64,000 nucleotides of DNA, taken from Cystobasidiopsis lactophilus (taxonomy: Eukaryota; Basidiomycota; Agaricostilbomycetes; Agaricostilbales; Chionosphaeraceae). Positions 45,601 through 57,059 of the stretch are shown here, piece after piece. The stretch spans positions 1,709,328 to 1,773,327 of the forward strand of contig BCIO01000004.1 of NCBI GenBank assembly GCA_001599975.1. The letters run 5' to 3'. Numbering within the stretch: the stretch's first letter is position 1; each line of letters opens with the position of its first letter. A program made the translations under genes and the position numbers. The notes beneath the pieces were generated by a model. That model was not told the DNA's origin, searched no databases, and worked only from the letters and a program-made list of their open reading frames with translations.

Positions 45601-48301
45601 CGCCATCCCTCTTCAAAGTCACGCATACGCGCTGCATGCTTGATAAAGCTATCGATGATCGTCAACAATCCATCTTTGAGGGATCTGACCAAGCCATTGA
45701 GTTTGGCATTGCGAAGCTGGGGAGGACACCTACTTCTCGAGGTTGCCATCAAAAACAGACGCATAGCTCTTGACAGCTTCCATAAGACCAGTGTAGACAT
45801 CTTGATCGTGTCGGGCGAGGCGCAAGAGCTCGGGGAGCTCGTCGACAGCTTGCTCACTGCCGCCATTCATTTGCTGGGCGCGCTCTCGCACTTCTTGCTG
45901 ATCTTCTTGCTTTTCTTCCAGATAGAGGTGAATTTGAGTGAGCAAGTTGTCTGGAGGTTCGCAATAGCGCAGGCTCTGTGTACGGAGAAGTACAGGTTAG
46001 CATCTCTGGACGTCTCGGCGAATCACGCGAAATCAACCCACTGTCATAACTTCGTTGAGCCCCCTTCTCGCAAACTCAGCTCGTAGCTCCAAGCGCTCCT
46101 CGATGTCTTCAGGGCTGTTGACCAAAGCGTTGATGAGAGACATAACGCTCGTTCGGCAGGCCCATTTGGCCACATCGTCCGGCCCTGGCCCATCCGTTGG
46201 CCCTTCGGCTTCATCGTCGTCGTCAGGTTTGATACTGTTCACCAGGTATTCGAATCGAAAGCGTTCGTCGTGGTCGACTTTGAAGTCAGACATTGCCGCC
46301 AGGACCATCGCATGGCCGCCATGAATGGAGAGAACGCACAAGGCCGCCAATGTCTCGGCGACGTGAGAACGCAGCCTGTCGGAAGGTGTAAACAGGCAGT
46401 ACGCGATAGAAGTGATCAGCTGGTGGTCCTTCAACACCCTCGCGAAGCCGACCTGGGGGCCGACACTTAGTGACAAGAGCGGCCGAACGAGGCAGGACGC
46501 TTACCTCCGTGTTCAAAAGGACGCGTAAGCACTTGATACACTCCATCTTGATGCCATCGTCCTCCTGAGCCGTGTTCGCCTGCCCTCTGCTCGGCTCGAG
46601 CAGATCGGCAAACAATTTGACACCGTCAGCCGGTCCTTCCACAAACTCCTTCGTCCAGCTCAAGTTCTCCGTTGACAGCCGAACGCGCAATCCAATCAAC
46701 GTTTTGATTCTGGATTTGGCCGAAGCCTTGGCAGTCCGCGACAGCTGCTGGATGTACCAGGGCGGCGTTTCTTGTTGAGGATCAGTGGATCCCTGGAACC
46801 ACGATGTCCACCCGTTCGTAGAGCTGGCTGCTAAGCCGGTAGCGCCCAACGACAGCGACGAGATCGAACTGGCCGGCGAATGCGTTTTGGCGGTCGACGC
46901 TTCCCGGGGGCTAGTCGGTTCGAGTGAGGTGCTCCCTCCAATAGCGGCTAGAGATAAACGCTTCAGATTGACAAAGGCACTGGACGACGAGGCTTCAGTG
47001 GTGGCGGGCGGGCCGGTTTGCTGAGGTCGGAGTGGGGAGGCGTGGTGGCGCAGGGTGCTCTGCTGTTGGATCAAGAATCTCTTGCGGTCATCACTGAGCT
47101 GCCGCATGGCGTGCCTTTGGCCGTCTTTGATGCCAAGCTCTTGCATCAGCCCCTCAAAATCGGCGTCCAAGTCCTCCGCCGCTTGGGCTAGCTCGCCAAC
47201 TTCGGCCGGCAGGCGGTCCAGGGCCAATGGAAGAGCAGGGGCATGCTCTGGTGTGAGCTGCAAGGGGCCAGAGACGGACTTCCTGTTGTCTTCCGGACGC
47301 CTTGTCATCTGGCCAGCTGGCGGGGTGCTGCCGATCCAGCCGTCAAAGAAGGTCGAGAGTCTCGACGCCACGTTAGAAGACCGATCAGGAGAAGCGGGTT
47401 TGAGGGTGCTGTCGCCTGCCAGATCTTCCTCGGATGCCTCTTCCTGAACCGGTGACGACCAAAGGCTGATCGGCCTCCAGGCTGATTTTGGGACGATGGA
47501 CGGACGCTTAGAAGGGCTGTCTCGGACCAAGCCAGTAGCTACAGTGCCAGCCCGAGCTAGCCACTCCGGGCTCAAGGTAAGCTCGAAGGAGAAAGGTGGG
47601 CCGGACAACTGCGCTCGTTCGATGGCTTCGTAGAAGGTTGCTGTGGCCGGAATTGAAGCAGAGGGCGTTGAAGTGGCGGAAAGTGGCTGCAAAGTGAGCT
47701 GGATGTCGGCTGTCTTGACACCATTCTGGATGGAGCGCTTCACTCCAAGGTCGTGCACGATCTCTTGTTGAATCTCTTGAAGAGTCATCAAAGCGCCCAC
47801 GAAAGTTGTGTAGCAAGCTCCTTCAGGAAAGTCTGGGATATGCTTCAAGGTGACCTGAAGGCATAGGGGCAGGTAAACGAGGCGGAGGGGCGTGTGGAGG
47901 TGGGCGGAGGAGACGAAGGAGGAGAAGCTCGCCGACTGTGCCGTTGGCGAAGCCTGCGGCGTGGCAGATTTGGCGAGCAAGACATCTTTCACTTTCGCTT
48001 CAAAGTCGGCGAGGCCTGGTGGTCCGTTTGAGGCTGGGTCATTGGCAGGCGATTGACTGCCGAGTCTGGCCCACTTACCGTCGTCGTCGCCCAAAGCGAA
48101 CTGTGGCTTTCTGACTGCCCATAGTTCCGTCTTGCTCTTGACATGCTCGTGGCCAGGGCCCAAGAGCGCACCAGCGACTTGCTCCCCGACTTGCTCGAGG
48201 GCAAGCTGGACGAGCTCCGCCACAGTCGATTCCTCCCAGTCGACGAAGACGGGGAACAGCTCGCCAGTGGTTATCTGGATCAAGAGCTCTTGCTTTGGCA
48301 T
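42630..48301 (-). CDS. Formin (actin nucleator, FH1-FH2)
   Basis: Fourteen exons (48301-46505, 46452-46042, 45975-45734, 45684-45444, 45389-45273, 45221-45120, 45066-44983, 44929-44077, 44028-43901, 43847-43623, 43569-43486, 43445-43298, 43245-43115, 43073-42630) give 1668 residues. The N-terminal third includes a GTPase-binding/FH3 region (SRIKTLIGLRVRLSTENLSW, IKMECIKCLRVLLNTE, then an armadillo-like segment). A coiled coil precedes the polyproline FH1 (about 1100-1190, several runs of 7-9 prolines). FH2 follows: KPLHWNKVAQTNLKNTVW, NILQAAIKEVRHSSALKRVL and AIGNTLNASTFRGNAAGFHL. Formins nucleate and elongate actin cables and act in polarity and cytokinesis. Two introns are very short (40 and 41 nt). 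The start codon is 76 bases from the divergent H-protein gene. Confidence 0.93.
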
Positions 48302-48377
48302 TCAAACACTCGTTGTCGTTGGCAGCAACCAAAGCCCCCTCCAACCAGGTCAACCTCCTGTCTTTCGCAACTCCGGC

Positions 48378-49112
48378 ATGCTGGCCAGGCTCCTCTCCCA
48401 CTCTACGACTTCCGCGGCACGGTGCTGCTCTCGACCTTCTAGGTCATTGCTGTACTCTTCAGTCCGCTATGCATCCAGTGAGGGCTCCTGCTGTTCCCCT
48501 TGTCCAACCCAAAACTTTTCTGAACGCGGCAATGACGCTGGGCAGCCAAAAAGTACACCGAAGCGCACGAATGGATCGCCTTAGACTCTAGCTCGTCTGT
48601 GGGCACGATGGGAATCACCGACTATGCGCAAAACGCTCTGGGGGATGTTGTGTTCGTGGAGTTGCCGGCGTCGGGGTCAGAGGTGGCCAAAGGAGGTGCG
48701 TTCCAGGCTTCTCCTACTCTATCCTGTTTGCGTACCAATCCAACTGTACGACCGTCGAACACAGAACAAATCGGTTCTGTCGAATCAGTCAAGGCGGCTT
48801 CAGACGTTTACGCACCGCTGAGCGGCACCATTGAGGCTATCAACGAGAAGCTGGGCAACACCCCAGGGCTCCTGAACAAGTCACCAGAGGCTGATGGTGA
48901 GTGGCGCTTCTTTCTGCGTGCGAATGGCCGGAGCTTGATTGAGGGAATTCCGCTTGCAGGCTGGCTATGCAAGATCAAGCTGTCGGACTCGAAGGAGTTG
49001 GACGAGCTCATGGATGCCGAGGCGTACAAAGCGTTCGTTGAGGTATGCCCTTCATCATTTCCAACCAATGACTTGGCCTGATTGCACTGCGCAGGGCGAA
49101 AGCCACGATTGA
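48378..49112 (+). CDS. GCV3: Glycine cleavage system H protein, mitochondrial
   Basis: Exons 48378-48477, 48546-48695, 48765-48896, 48960-49042 and 49095-49112 give 160 residues. An Arg/Ser-rich mitochondrial presequence is followed by the H-protein core: KKYTEAHEWIALDSSSSVG, GITDYAQNALGDVVFVELP and GSVESVKAASDVYAPLSG, whose lysine is the lipoylation site. The protein carries the aminomethyl intermediate between P, T and L proteins of the glycine cleavage complex. The last exon is only 18 nt and completes EGESHD. It shares a 76-base interval between start codons with the formin gene, so the two must share promoter DNA. Confidence 0.95.
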
Positions 49113-49306
49113 ACCAAGATCTGGCCGACTTGAAGCAATAGATATGTAATTTTGTGCCCTACTGGGGGGAAATGAACGTCTGCAAGGCCAGGGCTCGTTC
49201 CATAAGCGGTCGTATTGGGCTTCACTGCGAATCAAACGCCCCGTTATTATGAGAGGTCGACCCTTGACCGCCAAGGCCCAGACGGAAAGCGCAAGCGAGC
49301 GAGCGC

Positions 49307-51687
49307 ATGTTCAGCCAAATCAAGAGCTTTGTCAACGAGCTCGAGCAGGCGACAAGCAATGCTGCCAGCCCCAGCAGCCGGCCCGCCTCGGTGCAGTCCC
49401 ATCGCCAGAGCAGCTCGGGCGGCGGAGAACGCGACGCCGCTGCTTTGGGCGAGTCCGCGCTGGCCAGCCTCAGGAAGAACTTCAAGCCGCGCAATGCAGC
49501 GTCGAACAGCCCCCGGTCCTCAATGGACATTGTCAGATCCGCGTCAGGCTCGTCGCCGGTGAAGCGGACAGCATCCCCCAAACCTATCCCTCCCCCGGCG
49601 CCGCTGCCTGTTGCCGCCGCACCTTCAGAGCCTGAAGTACCTCCAGAGCTGGCCGTGATGCCGCCGGACGCTACAGCTCAAGGGGATTTGCCAGACGTGG
49701 ATGGACCTGCCCAAATACCGCTCCCAAGGGACGACGACGAGCCCATGACGCCCATCCCGCAGCTTGTCCCGCCCGAGATCGTCGGCCTTTTCGTCCGCTA
49801 CACCCCCCTGAAGCACGGCCTTTTGGACGCGGTCGCTGTCGAGCAGTATTTGCAGTCGCACACGCGGTTGGAGGAGCAGCTGCAGACTCTCAGGGGCCAG
49901 ATCTCTCGTTCGTCCTCCTTTTCAGCTTGCACTTCTGAAAAAACTTCTGAGTGTGTGTTCAGAGCACACTGAGCGGATAACAGAACTAAGAGACATGCAT
50001 CGCCTGGAAGTCACATCGTTATCCACCGAGCTCTCCAGCCTGAAGTCAGCGGCTGAGGCGCATGCTGGTGAGCTCGCCAAAGCGCAAGCAGCTACTAAGG
50101 AGGAGGAGGAGAAGCGCTCCAAATCAATCTCCCTTCTGAAAGCTCTCCGGCAAAAGTTGGTAAAGGCGGAGGCGGCCAAGGAGGAAACTGAAAAGGTGGT
50201 CGGCCTCGAGAGGGAGCAGCTCAAGCAGGATCGAGCGAAGATGGAGGGCGAGACCATGCAGATCCGAGCGGAAAAGGAGGGCCAACTCAACAAGCTGCGC
50301 ATGGGCTTCGAGCGGGAGGTCAACTCGATGAAGCTCAGCCACGAGCGCGAGCTGGCGGCGAGAAGAGGGCAGGCCGAGCTGGATATGGTCACCACCAAGG
50401 CGTCTCATTCCAAAGAGATTGGCTCGCGCGATGCGAGGGTCAAGGAAGTCGAGAAGCGCCTGGTGCAGCTGGAGGCCGACCGCGACGCGCTTTTCGAAGA
50501 GACGCAAGTCAAGACGGCCGAGCTGGAGTCCACCAAGTCCTGGACGACGACCTTGGAGGGCCGCCTGACGGAAAAGGAGCTTGAGCTCGGACAACTTAAC
50601 GAGCGCCTGGATTTGCTGGCTTCGGAGGCGGCAGACTACCAGCAGCAGCTCGCGGGTCTGCAAGCCTCGACCTCCAACACCTCAGACTCTTCGTTACAGC
50701 GCCAGCAGGAGCTTGAAGCTCTGCACCGTTCAAAGGTTTCAACCCTGGAGGCCAAAATCCGCGCGCTGGAGAAGGACCGTGCTTCCACGGAGGAGGAGAT
50801 GTCGCGAAACATGGAGCAGAGGCTTGGGGAGGTCGAAAGGATGCGCAGGGAGATGTCCAAAAGGGATGGTGAGTTGGAAGACGGGATGCGGGAGGCCGCA
50901 GCGCGGCAGAAGCGGGCCGAACTGGCGGAAGAACGGGTGGCAGATTTGGAGGAGCGCGCCAGAGGGCTGGAAGACCTGCTGGAGAGCACCCGGCGGGAAG
51001 CTGTAAAGTCGCTGGACCGTCAAGTCAGTTCTTCTCCTTCTCTGTGCCGGCCGGCCATTGCTGAGCGTGCGCCACAGGAGGCAATCCGCGAGGAACTCAC
51101 AGACCGGGACCAGCGGATCACAGAGCTAGAGGCTCGCTTGGAAGAGTACCTGAACAAAGAGTCGCAGCTGCGCTCAACGAACAAGGCAAGTCTTGTGATT
51201 ATCTAAGTGCGCTTGCGACCTTAACCCTTGCGCTGCTATGAACGCAGAACCTCCGGGAAGAGCTTCGAAAAGTCCAGTCCGGCGTGCTCATGGCCGAAAA
51301 GGCGCGGAATCCCGGCGTGGGCTACTTCAGTGCGTTCTCAGCCTCCAAAGACGGCGTTCAATCACCAACCGCCACCAACGGCGGTCCGCCTGGGTCGCCT
51401 TTGTTTTCGCCGCCAATGTCGTCCAACGCGTCCCAGGACAATCTCGCGCCGGACGCTCAAAAAGCGGCAGAGGAGCAGGCCGTCAACTTTGAGTACATCC
51501 GCAATGTTATCCTCCAGTTCTTGGAACACAAGGAGATGCGGGTGAGTGTTTACTTTATCTTTTGTTCTAGCTTGTCACTGACCTGCAACCGACATCGGCC
51601 CAGCCACATTTGGTTGGAGTCCTGGGGTTGATTCTACATTTCACGCCGACCGAGCAGCGGCGACTGGTCTCCAAAGCCTCCGCTTGA
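49307..51687 (+). CDS. IMH1: GRIP-domain golgin (Imh1-like)
   Basis: Exons 49307-49907, 49963-51023, 51078-51185, 51248-51541 and 51604-51687 give 715 residues. A Ser/Pro-rich N-terminus precedes about 400 residues of coiled coil (from ITELRDMHRLEV to RITELEARLEEYL). The C-terminus has YIRNVILQFLEHKEMRPHLV, then LGLILHFTPTEQRRL, a GRIP domain that binds Arl1-GTP on trans-Golgi membranes. The name follows yeast Imh1, the only GRIP golgin there. Intron 3 (51186-51247) starts GCAAGT and is read as GC-AG. Intron 2 (54 nt) is in frame, but its removal keeps the heptad pattern. Confidence 0.85.
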
Positions 51688-51837
51688 CCATCTTGTACAC
51701 GTACTGGATACGATCATCACTGTAAAGAGCGTACAGCTCAGCCCACGAGTACGCCACCCACCCAGCCGCGAGCGAGCTGCACCCGCCGCGGCTGGCTTTG
51801 ACTCCACCCGCGACCGCTTTGGCCGCGACAAGGGCTC

Positions 51838-53895
51838 ATGGCACGCCCAAAGCGCAGCCCGTCGCTGCCTGCAACTCCATCTGCCACCTCTCAAGCGGGC
51901 GGCAGCCGGAAGAGGGTGTCGTTCAAGCACGACCGCACCTACATGCTCGAAGTCGTTGATGACCTTGTGAAGCACAATTGGAGCAAAGCCGAACTCTGCA
52001 GGCAGCTGATGACCCGACATTGGGACGTAAGAGACCCTAATACCTTGCATCTTGTTGGAGCAACACTGATGCGCCGCCAACAACAACAAAACAGGACGAT
52101 CCGCACAAGGAGCAAGCTTGGCGCAACTGGCTAGGCCTTAGCCCAAAGGACAGGAGTGACAGCCGGTGGACTATCTGCTGGAAGATGGCGCAAGAGCGGA
52201 AGAAGGCCTTGACACCAAAGAAGAGGCCGAACCCTCGCCAGGATCACAAATTCGATGATGACTCGGACGAGGAAGAGCGCCCGCCCAAGTGCGTATTCTC
52301 GCGGCCTCTTTTGAGCCATTGAGCTGTCACAAACTCGTATACAAGCAGAAAGAAGAAGAAGGTTGCTCCCAAGGATCAGGAAGACCGCCCTCGCAAGCCG
52401 GTTTCGGAGCACCCCGTCCCTAGAGCGGCTGCCTCTACGTCGAAAGTCACTGCAAAGCAAACTCACCGGTTTGAATTCGCTGCTCCGCCGCCGGCCGTCG
52501 AATCCTCCAAGGCCGCTGCAGCCGCTCCACGCAAGAGCATGCCGGCCACCCTGCGCCGCGACGATGTCCAAGATGGTTACGGCGAGCGCAGGGCTGCTTC
52601 CTCTCCTGTTGCGCAGAGTAGACCAACTCCTTCAGCCTTAGGCGAAACGCGGTTTGTAGAGCTTATCAAGGTGCGAATCCGCTCGATCCGAGAGCCGCCT
52701 GACGAAAGCTGACCCTCCATCGTTCCAGACTCAGCCCAAAACACCCTCCAAAGTCAGAAACATTGAAGAAGACGAGGAAGATGACGACGACGACGATTCA
52801 GATGATGACGAAGAGATTGGAACGGCGACGCAAGCTGTTTACGCCGACTTGCGGGCGGGCATAAGGCCCGCAGCGGCCTGCGATGACCTGGAGATGGACG
52901 ATTTGGACCAAGAGACGCAAGAAGCCGGCGGCGTGCCAGACCCGCAGGAGGAAATCGACGAGCTGGCCAGCTCGCTTTCGATCGACGCGCCCAAAGCTCT
53001 GCCGCGTCTGCGCTCGGTGCCAATCAAAGGCATTGGCACTGATCGCACCACCTCCGGCCCCTCCAGAGCCACTCGCATCCAGAACGACAAGCGCTTCTTG
53101 AAGAACGCCTACCCATCTCGTTCTCCTGACCGCGTGCACGGTAAAGGCAAGGCGCGGGCCATCTCGCCGCTTTTGGACCAGGACGAGGATGTGATCCAGG
53201 AAGATGACGAGTGGCGACAATCTGACGACGAGCCGCCGCGCTTGCGTCGCAACGGATTGACGACGGCCGAGGCCAAGAACGCCATCACCGGCCAGAGGCG
53301 CAACAAGCGCTCCACTCCAAAATCCCGCTTGCGCAGCCCATCGAGCTCCAATCTAGCCAGCCAGGTGCCGTACACCGAAGATTTTGACTTGGACGACGGC
53401 GGAGATCTAGCTGGCTTGTCTCCGGGCGAAGAGACCGTGGATGACTTTGGCGGGCCAGCCATCGAGACAGCCCACCCAGATGCCCCGTTCAGTCGGAACC
53501 TACTCGAAGAGCTGGAAGCCTTTCTTGCGCAGCACAAAGAGCTTGTGCTTCAGCAAGAGCAGGAACCCACGATGACCTGGATGTTCAACCTCTGGTACCA
53601 GAACAGCGCCAGCCACGAGACCATGCTGGCTAGGCTAAAAGGTCGCATGCGGGTCACGCCAGAGGTCTGGGACGACATGGTTCGCAACGTGAGCCGGAGA
53701 CGTGTGACAGTGGCTTTTGAAAGCTGATCCTGTCGCGGCCAGATGTGGAGCGCCTCGGACGACGCCATCCTGTTCTCGAAAGGCCTCGAACGGTCAAAGG
53801 CGGCCTTGGTCAAGCGGCGGGGCAGCACAGCCTGGAAGGAACGCGTCAAGTTCCTGCGCTCGATCGGCATGGGCAAACATATTCCTCTCGATTAA
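51838..53895 (+). CDS. RAP1: RAP1-like telomere protein
   Basis: Exons 51838-52026, 52095-52288, 52349-52670, 52729-53688 and 53743-53895 give 605 residues. The N-terminus has a Myb-like helix set (FKHDRTYMLEVVDDLVKHNW and onward, DPHKEQAWRNWL), resembling the Rap1 Myb domain (HTWQSWRDRY in others). The centre is acidic and disordered. The C-terminus holds the Rap1-type RCT fold: ELEAFLAQHKELVLQQEQEP, ETMLARLKGRMRVTPEVWDD and WSASDDAILFSKGLERSKAA. Rap1 is part of shelterin at telomeres. The last exon (153 nt) is needed to complete the helix. The assignment rests on memory of fungal Rap1 C-termini and needs a profile search. Confidence 0.65.
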
Positions 53896-53998
53896 TAGCG
53901 CAGCGCCTTGCCCAGTGGTATGGATATAGCTTTGTTGCAAGATCAGCAGCAGTGTCGTTGAAGGATTAGGTATTAAGGCTCTATGGCAACAACATCTT

Positions 53999-54588
53999 TC
54001 AATAGTTTTGAAAGGTCCGCTGCAGCTTCCGCTCCACATTCTGGACGCGCGTTCTCCTGCGCTGCGTAGAGCTGAGCGTGCTTTTAGCCTTTGGGAGTAA
54101 CAGAGGTGCCGATTCGAGGAAGGCGTCGTCGACGAACGAGCTGCGGTATGGCGAAGTGACCGACGTGGATGGGGGAGGGAGCGCAAGGACCTGCGACGAT
54201 GAGGCGAAGCTGTTTTTGGTGTACATGGAAGGATAGCTTGGTACAGAAGGTGCATAGTCGGGCGGGACCTCTAGGCTGGCGGCAGAAAGTCGACGAGGCC
54301 TGAGCGACAGGAGGCCATCGCTGAAAGAAGGCTGGGCACTCGACGAGAGGGCGCCGTTTTGCGAAGGCAGAGGGCTGTACTGAGACTGAGAGAGGTACGG
54401 GCTTGTGTAGGTGGGCGGGAATGGGGCGAAGGAGCCACTGCTTTGAGGCATGGAAGTTGAACCCCTCCTTTGCTGAGGCTCGCACGGAGGCGGTCTTGTA
54501 TCTGGTAGATAACTTTTGCAGCTGCAGATACAACTGAGTCAGTAGAGAGCAACCCTATGAAAAGCACGACGGCTTACAAGAAACCCAT
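53999..54588 (-). CDS. Small protein with lipidation-like N-terminus (MGFFCICSCKS)
   Basis: Exons 54588-54578 (11 nt) and 54533-53999 give 181 residues. The start MGFFCICSCKS places a glycine after the initiator Met and three cysteines within ten residues, the pattern of dually acylated (myristoyl/palmitoyl) SH4-like tails, although the residue at position 6 is Ile, not the favoured Ser. The rest is Ser/Pro/Tyr-rich and probably disordered, with a basic C-terminus (RRRTRVQNVERKLQRTF). No family is recognised. The frame is continuous through the second exon, so only the tiny first exon is in doubt; without it translation could start at an internal Met about 32 residues on. Confidence 0.55.
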
Positions 54589-55431
54589 CGCGGCGCCTAC
54601 TGGTGGACCGGGGTCAAAAGAAGTGAGCGGGCCCGTTTTCAGGTGTGTTTGACGACGGACCGCGAAGACCTTCTGAAAGGATGAGGCCTTCTTGACAACA
54701 TTTGTGAGGCGCATTGAGCGCTTGTTTGGTCCCGCTGTGGTCCGAGCCCCGAGCCTTCTGGGAAGCCGCCTCTATACGTACTCGCGGTAAAAGACGCTGC
54801 CTAACAGTGCACTCGGACCTAGATGTTGTAAGCTTATAGGAAAGCGAGCATTGGTGGCTTTGGACTGCGGCCTTATTGTGGCAAAATGAGGATAGGTGTC
54901 GCTCTGCCGGTTCCTCCCTCGAGCCTTTGCACCTGTGCTGGCGCATTCTTGGGATCTGCTGATTGCTTCAGAGTTGAGAACCTTGCCAAGAGGCTTTGGT
55001 ACTTGTCCCTAGACTGGTCTCCAAGCCAGGCAACATACGAACGCACGGAAGGCCGCAGCATCCACTGAGGCGCACTTTGAAGGTCGGAGTCTTATGTCGT
55101 TTGCAAAACAGAGAAGCATTTTGAGCAGACATCAATAATCATTCAGCTTCAAAGGCCGTCGGGAGCTTGCGCCCTTCATCGCCCTTGTCATTGCCCGGCC
55201 AAGAGTCAAGACGACGAAAGCGCATTCGGAGATCCGTGATTCGCAAGCGTCTTCTGTAAAGAGCATGTGTCGTCAGAGGCTAAACTTCTTGTTGTTCCAG
55301 GGCAATCCGACGCCAGGCTCTCTCTCGGATACCTCGATTCGATTCCGTGCCCTTCACCGACTCCGAACCAAGGCTTCGCTGTTTCTCGGCCGTGTTGTCC
55401 ACGTCTCCACGCCAGCAAAGAGTAGCCAGAG
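54589..55431. other. Intergenic region between divergent genes
   Basis: 843 bases. Short frames exist on both strands (for example 54614-54946 minus, 55206-55541 minus), but none has a convincing product or splice partner. It should contain two promoters. No tandem or inverted repeat was noticed. Confidence 0.45.
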
Positions 55432-56381
55432 ATGCCGGTGCAAACGATTCTTGTGGCGAGGTGGCCGTCTTTCGTCAGCCAGAGCGTCGTGGAAGTCGAA
55501 AGCTGAGAAAGTTTTCGGCAGGCATGGCTTTCGGGCGTCATGGGTCATGGGTGCATCCCACGAGCGTGAGTGCTCAGAGTTGAGTTCGGAACGAAAGCTC
55601 ATGAGGAATCAGCGCCCACCGGGGTGCAAAGGGACGTCGCATTGGCCGCATACGGGCTGCAGGCAGGTGGCATTCGCAGCATTTTCTCTGCATGTAAGCT
55701 CATTGGTCGGGCAGCAAGCTGAAGAGTTGGCCGAGTATCTTTCTCAACCTGGACAAAACATCGGCGCGATCTTCTCCTCGCCCTGGCTTCGTTGCCTCCA
55801 GACAGCTGCCGCCACCGCAGTCAAAGTAAACCTCCCGATCTTCGTAGAGCCTGGCATTGCGTGAGTGCTGTCATGCATGGCACAGCGTGATCTGACAGGG
55901 CGCGAGCAGCGAGTGGTTCCTCCCGGCAATTCCTGGAACCGGCGTGCATCCCTTCCCCAAAGAGACAAAAGCGCTGCAGACCTTTGTTCCGCAGGTCACT
56001 ACCGACCACCAGCCCTTAGTGTATCCTTCTCGATCGGGAGAGAGCTTTGAAGAGCTTCAGGCTAGGGTTGGTCGAGTGCTAACAGCTCTCATCGACTCAC
56101 TCGACAAGTCCCCAACCTGCCCGTCGACCATCGTCCTATTCTCTCACGCGGCCGTAGTTATACCCATCGGATGGAGCTTAGTAGAAAACAACGGCTTAGA
56201 GGTGCGCAGTGGGTGTTGTTCGGTCTCGCGGTATTCGCGGGAAGGCAGCGGGAAATGGGCGTGCGATTTTGCCGGCCAAGTCTCTCATCTAAGCGGGGGC
56301 GAAGAGAGGCACTGGTCCTTTGACGACATTCACGGGCAAACGGAGGAAGAAGGATCGGGAGAGATGCTCAGTAAATTTTAA
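55432..56381 (+). CDS. Histidine phosphatase-fold protein (TFC7/tau55-like)
   Basis: Exons 55432-55460, 55522-55565, 55613-55662, 55715-55860 and 55910-56381 give 246 residues. The catalytic RHG motif is in ILVARHGFRASW. PTGVQRDVALAAYGLQQAEE, FSSPWLRCLQTAAA, GESFEELQARVGRVL and VLFSHAAVVIPIGW follow, as expected for the phosphoglycerate mutase superfamily. The RHGFRASW plus PTG pattern resembles the N-terminal domain of yeast Tfc7 (tau55 of TFIIIC) and its small fungal paralogues; a role in Pol III transcription or plain phosphatase action are both open. Intron 3 (55663-55714) starts GCAGGT and joins GLQ to QAEELAEYL, so it is read as GC-AG. The RHG motif itself is split by intron 1. Confidence 0.8.
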
Positions 56382-56459
56382 GCCCGCCCGCTCTCTTTAG
56401 AAGTCCATTACAGCACATTGTAGAGCTTGCATTGTGGTGACATAGATGGAGCTGGACGG

Positions 56460-56882
56460 TCACTGGTTGCCAGTCTCAGCTTCGGAGCAGAATAGGCGAG
56501 TCAGTGGTTCGATACTTGCCTCGAGCTGGCCTCCCCCTGGCCCAGAAGCTGGAGTAAAGAACGGCTCGCTCGGCGGTGGTAGGCTTGCCAAAGTGGATGG
56601 TAAGTTCAGCGGCATTGGCACTGGTGCGATAGGTGGGTCAAGGTTGGAAGCCGACGGGACAAGGCCGGGACGCCGCAGAGCCATGTAGGCTTGAGCCTCT
56701 TCCAGCGTAGGAAAGGATTTGTGGTCGGCTCCAACGAAGCCTGCCATGCATGTTTTAGTTCGTTGTTGATTCAGGAAGCCGCAAAAGAGGGCAGACTGAC
56801 CATTTATTTGGGCCTCGGCTTCGGGCCAAGTCTCGTAAATTCCGGGCTGCGTGCCCGCCGTCACGGCATGAAACTTGAGCAT
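56460..56882 (-). CDS. Stand-alone RNase H1-type hybrid-binding (viroplasmin-fold) protein
   Basis: Exons 56882-56801 and 56740-56460 give 120 residues. The domain reads LKFHAVTAGTQPGIYETWPE, then NGFVGADHKSFPTLEEAQAY, the small fold found at the N-terminus of RNase H1, which binds RNA-DNA hybrids. A Pro/Ser-rich tail follows and there is no catalytic RNase H domain. It lies 177 bases downstream of, and on the same strand as, the complete RNase H1 gene, so it may be a duplicated and trimmed relative or a separate hybrid-binding cofactor. The intron (60 nt) splits the domain at the same region as intron 1 of the neighbour. Confidence 0.75.
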   Translation of the reverse strand: MLKFHAVTAGTQPGIYETWPEAEAQINGQSALFCGFLNQQRTKTCMAGFVGADHKSFPTLEEAQAYMALRRPGLVPSASNLDPPIAPVPMPLNLPSTLASLPPPSEPFFTPASGPGGGQLEASIEPLTRLFCSEAETGNQ

Positions 56883-57059
56883 CTGATGTGTGGCGACGGA
56901 TTGAGACTTGATTTGAGAGGACAAAGTGGTAGAAATGGTGGACGGTGTCGAACAGTAGATGCAGTGCGATCAAATCGCCCACGGGACACAGCTGGGCACA
57001 GTTGCGGGGCGATCGAATGCTGTACACAATTCTTCGATGTTTTGTGACGCGGGAGGGTG

